Below, in pieces: positions 10,031-20,945 of a stretch of DNA of 23,352 nucleotides; the first letter of the stretch is position 1; each line of letters begins with the position of its first letter. The DNA lies in NCBI RefSeq assembly GCF_001949145.1, contig NW_019091658.1:224275-247626 (forward strand). Reading direction: 5' to 3'. Below the pieces are notes generated by a model. That model had not been told where the DNA came from. It ran no database searches and saw only the letters and a list, made by a program, of their open reading frames with translations. The translations under genes and the position numbers were made by a program. Source of the DNA: Acanthaster planci (Eukaryota; Echinodermata; Asteroidea; Valvatida; Acanthasteridae).

Positions 10031-10480
10031 TATCTCCTTAAGTACAAGTCCTACTAGGTTGAAATTTTGCAAATTGCTGGACAGGGAGGTGTTTAGGACG
10101 AAGATTGGCATTATGTCATGATGACATTATCAGTGACAAATCACGTGACACGAAAGGTGTTTCCTTTTCTTCATACATATCAAGTTGGGTTATGACTTGC
10201 AGGCATCGCAAAAGGGATATGTTATAGATGAAAACTGATCTCATGTCACGATGACGTCGTCAGTTAACATGTCGCGTGACAGTAAAGATGTATCTTTTAA
10301 CGCCCTGTGTCTTCTGAAGTACGTGTCCGACTGGCTTGAAACTTTGCAGGTAGTGCGAAACTGCTGAACACCAGCTCAATTTGATGAGGAGCTCATAACG
10401 TCACTTGACAAAAAGGGCCACATCTCAAAGCACTCATATCCTCTGAATTACATGTCTGATAGGGTTGAACCCTTGCATGC
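10031..10480. repeat. tandem repeat with a unit of about 137 bp, 3-4 diverged copies
   Basis: A phrase of the type CTTAAGTACAAGTCCTAC followed by GGTTGAAATTTTGCA recurs with its TTGCA anchor ending at 10071, 10201, 10348 and 10477, so the unit is about 130-147 bp. Between anchors each unit carries a palindrome-like core: ATGTCATGATGACATTAT near 10113 and ATGTCACGATGACGTCGT near 10253, followed by a CACGTGAC or CGCGTGAC block. The copies are strongly diverged. A related core, ATGTCATTGTGACGTCACG, lies at the right edge of the window. Confidence 0.65.
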
Positions 10481-11399
10481 ATATTTCCTTTTTCAATTTC
10501 AAATGGAGTGGTGCAAAACAGAATTTGTCATGCTTAGTTCAGATTTGTTTTCATCAGTATTTTTCCTTGTGGGCTCCCCCATCCCCTGGATCCACCCTTG
10601 TCCTATATCCTTGTGATTTAACTCTTCATTTGTGTTTTTTGTCAGAAATAGACTTGACGTTTTTCCGTCACATTTGTTCTTCAAGTTTTGCGCCGAATGT
10701 TGCCATGGCTAGAGGGGAAGGTTGTGAATAGATTTTAGCAAACGCGTTTGGTGCTTGCTTAAGATTCCTGTAAGCAAACACTTCAACACAAGAAAGACAC
10801 ATTTTCTTTTGTAATCTACAATCTCATGCGTGCCTGCATGTGTTTCAAGAAAATGCTAGCTTCTCCAAACCCACTTGTAATTTTACTTCAAAACTCAAAT
10901 CATCACAATAACAACACCATCACCATCAAAAAAGTTTTTTTAATAAAAATAAAATAAAACACTGATCACTCCTCTTAGATAGAATTAAGTACTGTAGCTT
11001 TGTACGCAAATTGAGCAGTAAAATACCGTGAAAAACCAAAGGCTGTGCACAATATCGCTTTTTTTCACCACCCTAAACTTCCTAAGACTTACAGGACTTG
11101 GGCCTTAATAGTACACCAACTATCGCCGCCTTGCAGAATGAAAATAATACTAAGAAGCAAGCCTGAGTGCACCCTGGCAGGTCAGCATCCTTACCCTCTC
11201 AGTTCAGTAGTATATACTGTGATTCATAGCCTCTCAAAAATACATGAAAGTGAAAAAGATCCTTGCACATACCTGTCAAAATCTCATTCCGGCTCAAGCT
11301 ACCCTCATTTTACACTTAACTATGTTCTTGTTCTCGTACACACACATGTAGCTTGTTTTTAAGCTTTCTATAGTTTTTATAAGAAAGATCTGCGATTGA

Positions 11400-11475
11400 A
11401 TTATTACATTATTGGTCAATTGTTATTACATTATCAGTTGGTATTACAGTATTGGCCGATTGTTACATTATCGGC
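11400..11475 (-). repeat. inverted cluster of GATAATGTAATAAC-type repeats
   Basis: On the + strand GTTATTACATTATC (11422-11435) and three variants are spaced about 20-22 bp apart. They are the reverse complement of the motif at 9689-9724. Two clusters in opposite orientation about 1.7 kb apart could be subterminal repeats of one transposon, but true ends were not found. Confidence 0.5.
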
Positions 11476-12094
11476 AGTAACAAGACATCCTTTGGACAGA
11501 AATATGCCTCTCAGTTGGAAACATCTCTGCATCACAGCATTAGCTTCAAATGAAATTGTCAATATGACAAGAAACATTGTCAGCTCTAATGTGATACCAA
11601 TTCAAGTGAATTCTGTGTAATGTGCTTAACATCAGGCCATGTAGAAAGTGACCCATAATTTGATCTACATGCAAAGTATCAGTTCCTAGAGGGCAGTATA
11701 CTTAGAGGACAATCGGCATCCACAGCACACATCAGATGATGTTCTATCTACAGGAAATCTGCAAATGCTACGCAAATATAAAGGAAAATTAAGCTCTGCC
11801 CTAGCCAAGTGGCCTTCAACACTGTTACTTTATAAAAGCATTGTAGCTTTGTTGTGAAGGAAGCAGCAAAATTTCCTTGGCCTATCATGTGTTTAACAAA
11901 CTTTCATCCTGTAAAAGTGAAGGTGTACAAATCTAGGGTGTTCCTCTCCTCCATTTCAAAACATGGCTAACTTAAAAACTTCAGACTTTGCAGAAAGCTC
12001 ACAGCTGAGCATGAAGTTATACGCCTGTAGAAGAGAAAAATTTCAAACGAATTTACAAATTTAAATGAAAATATCAATGGGCCTAAATTTACAA

Positions 12095-12170
12095 GGCATT
12101 GCTAAGGATTTTGCCCTTAAGCCAAGGCCTTAAAATCAAGTCATAAAGGCAACTTGAAGCCAAGGCTTTG
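12095..12170. repeat. degenerate AAGGCC short repeat, third locus
   Basis: AAGCCAAGGCCTTAAAATC and nearby CAAGGCATT, AAAGGCAAC and GCCAAGGCTTTGAC resemble the repeat vocabulary at 7290-7525 and the foldback at 9462-9637. Confidence 0.4.
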
Positions 12171-12644
12171 ACTGTGACAACCAAGATAACAAATACAGCA
12201 AATGCCACATGACTGGCTGTCATCCAATCAAGATATAGAATCTGCTCATATGGTGTCATACATTAATATGCATACAAGTGTAAAGCTATACACTGTTACT
12301 GGTACTGTAGTTATATTAGAATTACTGTAACTTTCTGCCGTAGCTTTGAAAAAATCATGACAAAAGATTTTCAAACATTTTTGTATGTTTATTTGTCCCA
12401 TACATGGTGTTGGCACGGTAGCACACTGCTTGGAGCATACATGTAACTTCACCTGGTTGTATATGTTTTTTGATGAAAAAGTAGAGTTTACATGTACAAA
12501 AGACCTTGCCGGTTTTTACTCTCAAGCTAAAGAGTAAAGCTTACATGGACAAAACATCAAGTCATTTTTCACATAGGCCACGCAGTTCTTCTCTGACCAG
12601 TAGTAAAAGAATATAATAATGTATGCTTTTTCATTCACATATAG

Positions 12645-12800
12645 ACCTATTGTGTTTTCAATGGAGAGTGATCAAACTATAGAAGCAACATTTGTCCTTG
12701 CGACCTTAGCTGATCTTCCCTCAAGTCAGAATTCCTCTCAGCGCAGAGTCACATCAGCCTCTCAACACAGTGCAGTCAATCACTCTAGCCACACTCACAG
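12645..12800 (+). CDS. rad9: RAD9 checkpoint clamp subunit, exon E (end of clamp domain and SQ-rich linker)
   Basis: Joined in phase to exon D, this exon reads KPIVFSMESDQTIEATFVLA and then TLADLPSSQNSSQRRV. Vertebrate RAD9 has AIFTI followed by FVLATLSD at the end of the second PCNA-like domain, so the match FVLATLAD fixes identity and frame. Just after the domain come three Ser-Gln sites within 14 codons (12724-12729, 12736-12741 and 12760-12765). In human RAD9A the residue known as a damage-kinase target, Ser272, is also an SQ serine just after this core. The acceptor is ACATATAG before 12645 and the donor GTATGT at 12801. Exit is phase 2 with leftover AG. Confidence 0.9.
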
Positions 12801-12895
12801 GTATGTACATGTACTGTACATGTAGGACTGTCTGTCATTGTTAATCAATACAGAATTGTCACAATACAAGCATTGCAGTGCACAGTAGAGGGGGT

Positions 12896-13805
12896 TTAAA
12901 GAAATTCAATCCAAATGAAATGGATTGATGTGTTAAAATTATGGAGCCAAACACTAAGTTTTGAAAGGGTGTAAGCTTTTCTTTGATGTCTGACTTGCAT
13001 CACTGCATTCAATGATAAGAGAGCATCGTTGCTTTTCAAAACAGTAAAAAAAAATTTACCAACTTGGATTAAATGCAGTCCTGTCAAAAACACATGGAAA
13101 CATACCCGCACTTGTCGCTCAGCTGTAAATGACAGCACTTCGGTGTCTCCAGACATCTGCGATGGGTAAAAGATGGTGCTCCAGCTCACGGTCTCATCAC
13201 TGTCCAAGGTTAACTGAGGAAACTCCTTGGAGACAATGATTGTCCTTAATCATGCAGCGGAATTAGCACATAATAATTATAAGTCACTTGAACTTGCTCC
13301 CTGTGATTATTTCCTTTTGAGGATGTTAGAAGACCGTTGTTGTGTCAAGTCTTGAGCAGAGTCTTAGCAAAGTAAATGACTCGCTCAACAATTCAGAAGT
13401 GGTGAGATGAGCTGTCCAAGAAATGCATTGCCACTGTGAAATTTGTGTTCACAGGTAAAGGAGACACATTGAAGGTATTGCTGACTGAAAAAGTAAATCA
13501 TAATTGTCTTTTATGAAGAGACAATTATTCCAAAGAATGTTTGTTAATTCAATTTACAAATCTATTGTCCGAATGTATAGAAAAGCTGAGATAGGCATTA
13601 GTCCAATTTGGAAAAGGGATATCTTTACCTATTGATTTGTAAAGCAATGATGCCCAGTCATCTGTGATTGCAGAGATGCAAGTAGGCCATCCATGGAATG
13701 CTTATAAACTACATGTACCCTTTCAGATGCAACCATACTTGGAGTGGTGGCCTCATAACTTTAACATACCAATCCATTATACATGTATTTGGATTGCCTT
13801 TTTCC
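12896..13805. repeat. large imperfect inverted repeat
   Basis: The arm at about 12896-13030 matches the reverse complement of about 13645-13805. Shared blocks include TTCAATCCAAAT near the outer ends, AATGGATTG, CATAATTTTAAC against CATAACTTTAAC, ACCCTTTCA, and GATGCAAGT near the inner ends. Translated in the corresponding frames both arms give related strings (AVMQVRH against AEMQVGH, HNFNTSIHF against HNFNIPIHY), which shows that the match is long even though many bases differ. About 600 bp lie between the arms. A non-autonomous transposon or an inverted duplication would both explain it. No target duplication was recognised. Confidence 0.5.
13106..13213 (-). CDS. putative antisense coding exon, protein not recognised
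   Basis: On the - strand a GC-richer block begins after a good acceptor (TTTCCTCAG) and ends at a good donor (GTATGT). It is exactly 108 bases, 36 codons, open in phase 0 at both ends. It reads LTLDSDETVSWSTIFYPSQM and then SGDTEVLSFTAERQVR, a balanced, protein-like composition unlike the AT-rich frames around it. It lies inside the inverted repeat at 12896-13805, so it may be part of a transposon gene rather than a host gene. I do not recognise the sequence, and I found no partner exons with confidence. A chance combination of open frame, composition and two splice sites is possible but less likely. Confidence 0.4.
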
Positions 13806-14469
13806 CTGATACATCACATACATGTACTAACGATCTCATAAAATGTGACACTTTCCTTTTAGCAAACTGAACTATTCGCATTCTTTCTGGTAACAAACTC
13901 AGACTGAATGGACAACACATATGTTGCAGACAAAATAATTTATTTTTAAAAGTTACCTGAGCTTTGTTGTGAATAAAAAGAACATGTAGATTTTTATATG
14001 CACTGTTTGCAGATGGTGAAAATGTAAAGTCCTTTTTTATTTTTATTTTTTCATTTTTTTAATTGGTATTTTTGTGGGGCATTCTATATAATTTTACATT
14101 TAGAGAAATGGTATTTGTTAATACACATCAGTTACTGTAGTTACTGTGCCTTGGATTATATTAATTTGTTGACAGCCAGTTAATGTCAGATTTTCACACC
14201 CGAAAAAGCTGCTGGGGACAGGTTTTTACGTGTTAATTCTTCAACCTTGCAATTGCGCTTTGACCCGGCCAAACACGAAGCATTAATACAACAACCACAG
14301 AAATGAAGAACAAAATTTTAAATTGACTGTAAGCCTTGATGTCCAATCCTTTTATTTTCTTCAAGCTTTGCACTCGACTTGCAACCAGATTAGTGACCAG
14401 TAAATGAATAAACATGGGTTTGGAACACAATCTAATGTGTGTCTTGTATTTTTTTGTTAATTATTTAGT

Positions 14470-14979
14470 TTAGGGCCATGATGTGCATCTCTCTGTTGTT
14501 AAAGGTTGAGTGATTTTGTTTGACGTTGTTTTGGAATAAGTGTTTGTGAGGGTTTTGATTGGCCTATAGACAGGTGATGTGTGGATGAAAGGAAAAAGCA
14601 AGCTAAGTGGAGAACGCAAAACATTGGCAGCCATGGAGCATGCCATGATCTTCCTGAGCTGTGCTAGCAGTGAAATACTCTTTGACAAACTCTTAAGCTT
14701 GTGAGCTTTTCCAGGCAAAGAACCGGCCCTGCACACCTTGGCTCTCAAGCGGGACATTGGGTGACATTGAGCCACTGACGAGTACCATTGAGGGTACTGT
14801 TGACTGGCAGTGAGTCCACCACTGGACCAGCTCCTCAAGTGACATCGGTCACAAACGGTGAAACAACTTTGACGATAGGACCCCAGAAGTCCGAAGTCGA
14901 TCACAGATGGGACAGAACCTAACTTACCAACCCTCTGAGGCACCACAGGGACCTGTGCATATGAGGAGCACCTCCACAA
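14470..14979 (-). CDS. unidentified 169-codon antisense open frame, possibly a mobile-element remnant
   Basis: This is the longest open frame in the window and sits in a GC-richer patch (about 14600-14990). It starts MWRCSSYAQVPVVPQRVGKL and its second half is rich in Ser, Lys and Leu. The C-terminal third falls in AT-rich DNA and looks non-coding. In another antisense frame the same DNA reads MSLEELVQWWTHCQS, which faintly recalls the conserved tryptophan pair near the RNase H region of DIRS-type elements. That is weak. Alternatives are a pseudogene or chance. No signal peptide, membrane segment or catalytic motif is evident in the main frame. Confidence 0.25.
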   Translation of the reverse strand: MWRCSSYAQVPVVPQRVGKLGSVPSVIDFGLLGSYRQSCFTVCDRCHLRSWSSGGLTASQQYPQWYSSVAQCHPMSRLRAKVCRAGSLPGKAHKLKSLSKSISLLAQLRKIMACSMAANVLRSPLSLLFPFIHTSPVYRPIKTLTNTYSKTTSNKITQPLTTERCTSWP

Positions 14980-16820
14980 GTTTCTAGCACTGGTGGGCCC
15001 ATCACATAACCTAATTATACTTATTGTAACTTCCTTTTTGTGTGTGTTCTGCTGATTTTTAACAGTATCTGAAGAAAAGAGAAATTAGCTAATTAAATCA
15101 AAGTTTTGGTATGTAGCTTACATTCAGAAAACATATATTAATAGTTGAAGAGAATTGGATTGTTGGAGTGACAAGATAACTTACTGGCCAGATTTTGAAG
15201 AGACATTTTGCAGAATTTTAGGTGTAAATGTAATTGAATTTTGATATATTGTCATATTAAGAAAGGAATTGTATGAGAAATGCAAGGTAAATTGAGAAAA
15301 GAAGAGTTTTGAAAAAAAAATTGAACCACCATTGGAATCGGCAAACTATGAAGTGATAATTATTGATTGTTGATAGACAGATACTGATTTTTTGTTTATC
15401 TTTGGATTTATTCTCGTGATCGTTTTCATTGCATGAATTCTTCACTATGAATTGCTGGATTTTAGGAGAGGTTTCTCCATACAACAGATTCATTTTAAGT
15501 TTGCTTAATTATCTAGACTTATTATTTTTATTATTATTTTAAATTGAATTTAACATTCATTAAACTTTGTTAAAATATTTTACTTGTCATTTGGATTTCT
15601 TTGCTCGCCAACCTAACGTTAGATTGGTCATTGCAAATGTCCCTTTTTTTTCTTCTTTTTTTTTGTGAAGTACTGTGCAGCAAAGCAGGCACGCTTAACA
15701 ACAAGTATACTCATCCTGTTTGGAACAAATAAAGAAATATGTGTGGTTACACGTCATCTGGTGCCAAGTGATTAAAAAATGGTAATGTGGTCAAGTACAT
15801 TGTAAAAGTAGTTTCTGACTTTTTTCTTTATTGTATATAAATGTACATGTACCTCACCCACTCTGGGCTACTTCTTGATTACATCATATTGACATCACTA
15901 AAGGAATGGGCATGGACAATTCATCTTTGAGATATCACAAATTAAGTTTCTCTTCTTTCAAAACTGCCAGAAGTACAACTTCTCCATTACTGTATACAAT
16001 CAAAGTTTTGTGTGACTCTCTGAAAGGTACATGTACATGTAGGTAGAATGCAGGTTATAACAACAGATACAAAACATTATTTTCCTCCGATTGATAAAGA
16101 TGCCCATCCCTTCAAAAAAATCCAAATTGACCTACTTATTATTTCTTCTGCACTGTCTGTCTTGCTTGAAAGGAGAGGGTAACGTTGAAGGGCAAAGCAA
16201 ATGAGAGTGTATTTTGGTGTTCTTGAATCAAAACATTTCTGATGTCATCATTGTACTAAGAAGCAAAGGCCATATAAGATGCTTGTAATACTGGTCATTC
16301 CATGTCAAGTCATCCAAAACAGTTTGGAAGTTTAAACCTACCCCTTTTAAATTTTGTTCATAACTGGTACGTCGTAACATGTAAATGTGACTGAGTAAAT
16401 AGTAAGTTCAAATTTTAGCAAAATCGGCCTTGTGCAGTAGCACCTCCTCATTGGTTGAAAAGAGCCATATTAGTTGGGAGTGTTCATTTTGTTGGTAGCG
16501 ATGTGACTGTAATGTGTGCATTTCATAGTCATTTGTAAACCAACAAAGTTCAGTTCTGACCAAAGGAACCTCCGTTGCTAAGAAAACTATGCCCTCTCTT
16601 GGTCCAGCTCGAGGTCAACAGTTTTCATGTTGTGAATAGTATTTTGTTTCATATTTGGTAAAAATAAGCTTTTGCATCAAATTGCAATCATAATTTCTCC
16701 TATATTTTCAGGGGATATGGTTTGGGCATTTTTTATGCTAAATTATGTATTTGGGAAATTGGTTGTAATTCTGCCTTTCATAAATAAAGATACATATTTA
16801 GTGGTCTGGTTCTTCTGCAG

Positions 16821-16925
16821 GAGGGTGGAGATCCGTCCACCAATTACGGAGGATAGGAGGCCCAAATCCAGGCAAAAACTGGACTCAAGGCAATTGTGGT
16901 TTGATTCCCTTCGATTTATTCACAG
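16821..16925 (+). CDS. candidate cassette exon of RAD9 tail, phase 2 on both sides
   Basis: The acceptor GGTTCTTCTGCAG has a good pyrimidine tract, and the donor CACAG/GTGTCA is acceptable though weak. The block is 105 bases. Entered in phase 2, as left by exon E, it stays open as RVEIRPPITEDRRPKSRQKL followed by DSRQLWFDSLRFIH, and it leaves in phase 2 with AG, which then fits the exon at 22864. Inclusion would add 35 residues without changing the frame. The peptide is basic and does not match the RAD9 tail I know, which is poorly conserved. It may equally be a chance frame inside the longer open frame at 16672-17034. Confidence 0.3.
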
Positions 16926-18779
16926 GTGTCAATTAGTATTGAAATTGTATAACCATAAAGAAACCAAAACCCCCGACGTCCGAAAGTTTGCCAAAAAAGG
17001 TATTAAAACTAAAACAAAAGGGATAAGGGCTTAAGTTATCCCACAAGGAGCCATTTTGCTGTGACTGCCAGCCCACCAAGGTGCAGGTCTCGAGTGTGGG
17101 AACTGTCACAGGGAAAGCCCTGAAACTTCTCTGGTCCTGCCAATGCATTAAGGGACTTCGGGCCGAAAGGGCGTGGCTTTTCAGTAATGTACAGTTTTAA
17201 GTCTGCACACCGCAAGGGACGCTCATACCCCTGCATTGATCTTGTGCCAGGTAGGTCAGAGTTCATTTTCACATCAAAAGTAATTATGTTACCGGGGAAT
17301 CCCCAGACCCCTACACATGTAAAAATAAATCCACGGTGCCAATTAGTGGTTGATATAAATAGCTTTAGGTAATATAAGGAATCCAAAATTCCCCACTATA
17401 TTTCACATTGGAGTTGGACGACCTTTTGACCTATACAGGCTTTGACACTTTCACCCATGTGGATGACAAAGCCTTCTGCTGCACTTGCATGAAAATTGTA
17501 CCCCACTTTGATCTCTACAAAACATTCCAAAAGTGGAGATATATTTTGGGTTTGCTTTCTGGCTCATCTCATTGTTGCAAAGCTATTGGTTCGATTAAAC
17601 TAGAAATGTCGGGTTTTTCAGCTACAATTACGCCACAAAATAGAATCAAATACATGTAACAGCCAAATTAAAGGGGTGTGGTTTAACCGATTTGTAACTT
17701 GACATTAAGCGACCCTTAGACCCAGTGTTAAAACTAACAACAACCAGAGTAGGCATTGGCTATGACTAGCCCTGTGGTTTGCCACCATCCTACACTCCAT
17801 CAGCAGAAGATGAGCTTTTTACCAAACATCATTACCTACATGTATCAAATTACCCAGAATGTCATCAGATAATGCATTTGCTGTTAAATGTCGAGTAAAT
17901 TCTTTAATTGCTTTCAGTTATGCATTTCTTACAAAGTGAAGTTTTGATTGACAATGTAAAGTTAAAGAATTTATTTTTGAAAAACTGACATTTAAAAACA
18001 AAATAGTTTGTGGCAACAGTTAAGCCTCCATTTAAGGAAAGGGTTAAATGAATTATTGCAGTCTTAAGTGTATGTTGAAATAGATCATTTTGCAAACTTT
18101 CCATTTTCAAAAAAGTAGGGCAGAAAAATGCACTGTAATGTTTTCAAAAAGACAGTTTACATGTTTGTGGGTTGTAGTAATTTGGAGAAAACTGATATTT
18201 AAAAGGCATACCCGTATAGCCAAGATATTTGAATTGTTGGCTCTGTTATTATGGTAACATATTTGTCAGCAATCTTTTTTTGTATTAAGTGTACATGTAT
18301 CTTTTCAATAATTTTACCTGTACTGTAAAATAATTTTGTCCTGAGACAGGCATGACATGTTTAGTACATATGTATCACATAAATACTTGAAAATCAACAG
18401 TCCACTGATCTCATCTTACCTGAACAGTCAGTATATTTGTAATTTCCTTGGCGCCTTATTTTACTCGCTGAAACCTTGATCAACTTTAGTGTTCCCTCTA
18501 TTACCACAATGTATAGCTGCACTGCCACCATGTCCATCCCTTTTTCTTAGCGCCCTCAATAACAGATGTGTCGTTTGGCATTTTCAAGTTTCCATTCTCA
18601 CTCCACCTTCCTGTGGTAACCTGATCAACCGTAACATATAAACAAACTGTGGTGTATTTTTCTCTTTCTTTGTATGAGCACACTCGTAGGTTGCTGTTGT
18701 TGATTCTATGCAGCTTGTATCATCTAGCAATGTTGTATAGGATCAATACATCCGGGGGCAGTTGAAGGCTTAACACATT

Positions 18780-20945
18780 CAGCAGTCCACAGCCCTCCCC
18801 CCAAGCCAACAGTTGGTCAACAGTAGGATCAAGGTGTTAAGGTTGAAAGCGGATACTCGTAATTACTGTGATAACGGTTTACTTTGACCGGCCCTTTAAC
18901 TGGTCAAAACCTACGGTAGTCAACAACCTTGCACATGGGACTAAGTTGCGATGCATGCGATCAGAACGCCCTGCTCCCCAAGTGCAGCTACCAGGATTAC
19001 TGATGACAGGATGCATGTTCCAGGCCACATGTTCCAGACCACGTCCAACTAATCCACCTCCAATATGGCTAACTGAGGCACCCCTACTGGCCCCTATGGC
19101 CACTTCACACATCAGCCCCTTAACATCTGAGACCTCTTCACTGAGGGCACCAAGGCATGAAACAGAATAGTGCTATCCGGGCCAACTCCCCATCACTTTC
19201 TGGGGCTTTCCCAGTAAATGCATCACTGAACTATGGATCTATACCACATTCCTACCACAGTCCACCCAGATGCAGGGCTGCCGACCAAGCTGATGTTGCC
19301 TTGCCCCCCTCCCCCTCCCCCTGGGGAGAGCAGAGGCCCAACGACAGTTGTCCAGGCTGGGAGAGAGCATTGACAGAGTGGAGGAGTCCTTACTGTGTAC
19401 ATCCATTCTACCACTGGTAACGGATCCCTGGTAACTGAGACCTGCGAGGAGGTTAGTCAATGCCTAACCCACCAACTCAAATGAGCACTACATGCCTAAC
19501 CCTGCTGGCATCTGAGTCCACATCAACACTCAGGCGTGAACCAGACAATAGCACCACATACTCAATTCCCCAGCACTTCATGGGGCTGTCCTGGTGAATA
19601 CACCATCAGAATGCAGATCTGTGGCCGCATCTCTCCAGTACACACACTGGCCTGCTGCACCACCATGGTTTCCACACGCCCCAGGTCTTTTTGCCCTCCG
19701 GGTTTTCCTTAGGATATCCCGGAAGAACACTTCCGAACCTCCTACCATTGCGGCTCACTTTAAACAGCCTTTTCCCGAACGTGAACCGCAGCTTGACCAT
19801 TCTTCGATGCTCCACGTCTTCTTCCGCTAGGTCATCTCATAGGAAGTTACGTTCATCCAAACACCACACCTTCCTCAGCTGTCATCTCAACTTTCTAATC
19901 CCGCTCTGATTCACTCTCTCCGCTGGTCAGCCACCTTGATCTAAAGCCTACACCCCTCATTTTCAGCTCTGGATCCCAGTCCTCTTCCAACCGGTCCGCA
20001 TCTGCATCCAACGTCCAAGATTTTCCCCATAGAGTGTGGACACGTATTGGTTATCAGCGCAGGGTCGGATAACCTAGCGGACGATCTACCCACATCCTAA
20101 CCCACATACGATCTCTTGAAGGATACACAACAGGACCCAGTCCAGACTCATTGTAATCCTCATGATGGGTCTTCCAGAGATGAAGAAATAGTCTCTGCTA
20201 TTAGGCATCATTTCAAATTTCCCATCGGTTGACTATAGGACAGGCCAGCCGACTGATAACAGTGACTTGTGTTGAGTGAATAATGGAGGGAATGTTGTTC
20301 AACTGAAATCACATAGCCTTGGAAGTAATGCAATAAAAAGGCATGTATCAGTTAGAATTGGCCACTTGAGAACACTTAACCTGATAACCAACCCATAATA
20401 AATGTATGACACCTACCCGATAAGAATTTTGAAATGGTGCCTTAGTCGTACGCCTTCAGAGACTCATCTTTGTCTACTCCTGAAACATATGATTCCAAGC
20501 TTTGGTCAGCTGTAAAAGGCAAGATTAGTTCAATTCGGCTAAGTCTTCCAGCAAGGCCCCTCTTTCTTGACTGCCTTTTATTTCACTTGTTGGAGTATCT
20601 CTCCTGTGTGTGAAAAAAGGTATCTCCTGTCTCTCCAGACCACGCAGCAGTTGCTCTTGTGGTGCTGGATAAGAATGCCATCACTATCTGCGAGCAATTT
20701 TCGCTCATCTCCCACCTCGCTTGAGGCCATGAACATCCCGTATGCGGATATGAAAGCAGATCTCAGTGCCTCTCCCTTTTTACAGGAAAGACTTATTCAT
20801 GGGGTAGCCCATTGAATCGCATCAAACCAACTCACTTGTTCCATTTGTTCACCCTGTGCACCAGCGAAGTTCATCCCTCCCCCACAAATAATACACAGGA
20901 CACTGTGTTGGGAACCACCTACTACTTTATGTCTGGTAAGTTTTC
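18780..20945 (+). mobile_element. decayed region upstream of DIRS-like reverse transcriptase, probable gag part
   Basis: This GC-richer block differs from the AT-rich intron around it and contains many short open frames broken by stops. Near 20460-20575 a frame reads SSLSTPETYDSKLWSAVKGK, and near 20640 another reads AAVALVVLDKNAITICEQF; both look protein-derived. Because it lies directly 5' of the reverse transcriptase remains, it is most simply the gag-side part of the same element. No gag motif such as a zinc knuckle was seen. The left boundary is approximate and set by the change in composition. Confidence 0.4.
19121..19620 (+). repeat. diverged direct duplication within the retroelement relic
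   Basis: A block of about 120 bp at 19121-19240 (from ACATCTGAG through TTTCTGGGGCTTTCCCAGT to ATGGATCT) returns at 19505-19620 (from GCATCTGAG through TTCATGGGGCTGTCCTGGT to ATGCAGATCT). The offset is about 380 bp. A C-rich tract, CCCCCCTCCCCCTCCCC, lies between the copies at about 19305-19321. Confidence 0.6.

Larger units (their letters stand above)
4663..12644 (+). other. long RAD9 intron filled with repeats
   Basis: This intron is close to 8 kb, with donor GTAAGA and acceptor ACATATAG. It contains hexamer arrays, Tc1-like miniature elements, a foldback repeat and a tandem repeat, each listed separately. The remaining segments (about 6172-7012, 7967-9084, 10480-11399 and 11486-12089) hold only AT-rich sequence and chance open frames, with no coding signal I can support. 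Confidence 0.8.

Noticed and set aside
13501-13527. Hairpin TAATTGTCT...AGACAATTA as a terminator or RNA gene
   Set aside because: Nine-base AT-rich arms in intron DNA; no transcript context supports a function.
13660-13700. VIAEMQVG resembling the RAD9 tail block SYMIAMETT
   Set aside because: The same segment occurs in the inverted arm at about 12985-13010, so it belongs to a repeat. The similarity is short and there is no fitting splice structure.
15610-15625. Palindrome CTAACGTTAG
   Set aside because: A single 10-bp palindrome without partner or context; expected by chance in 23 kb.
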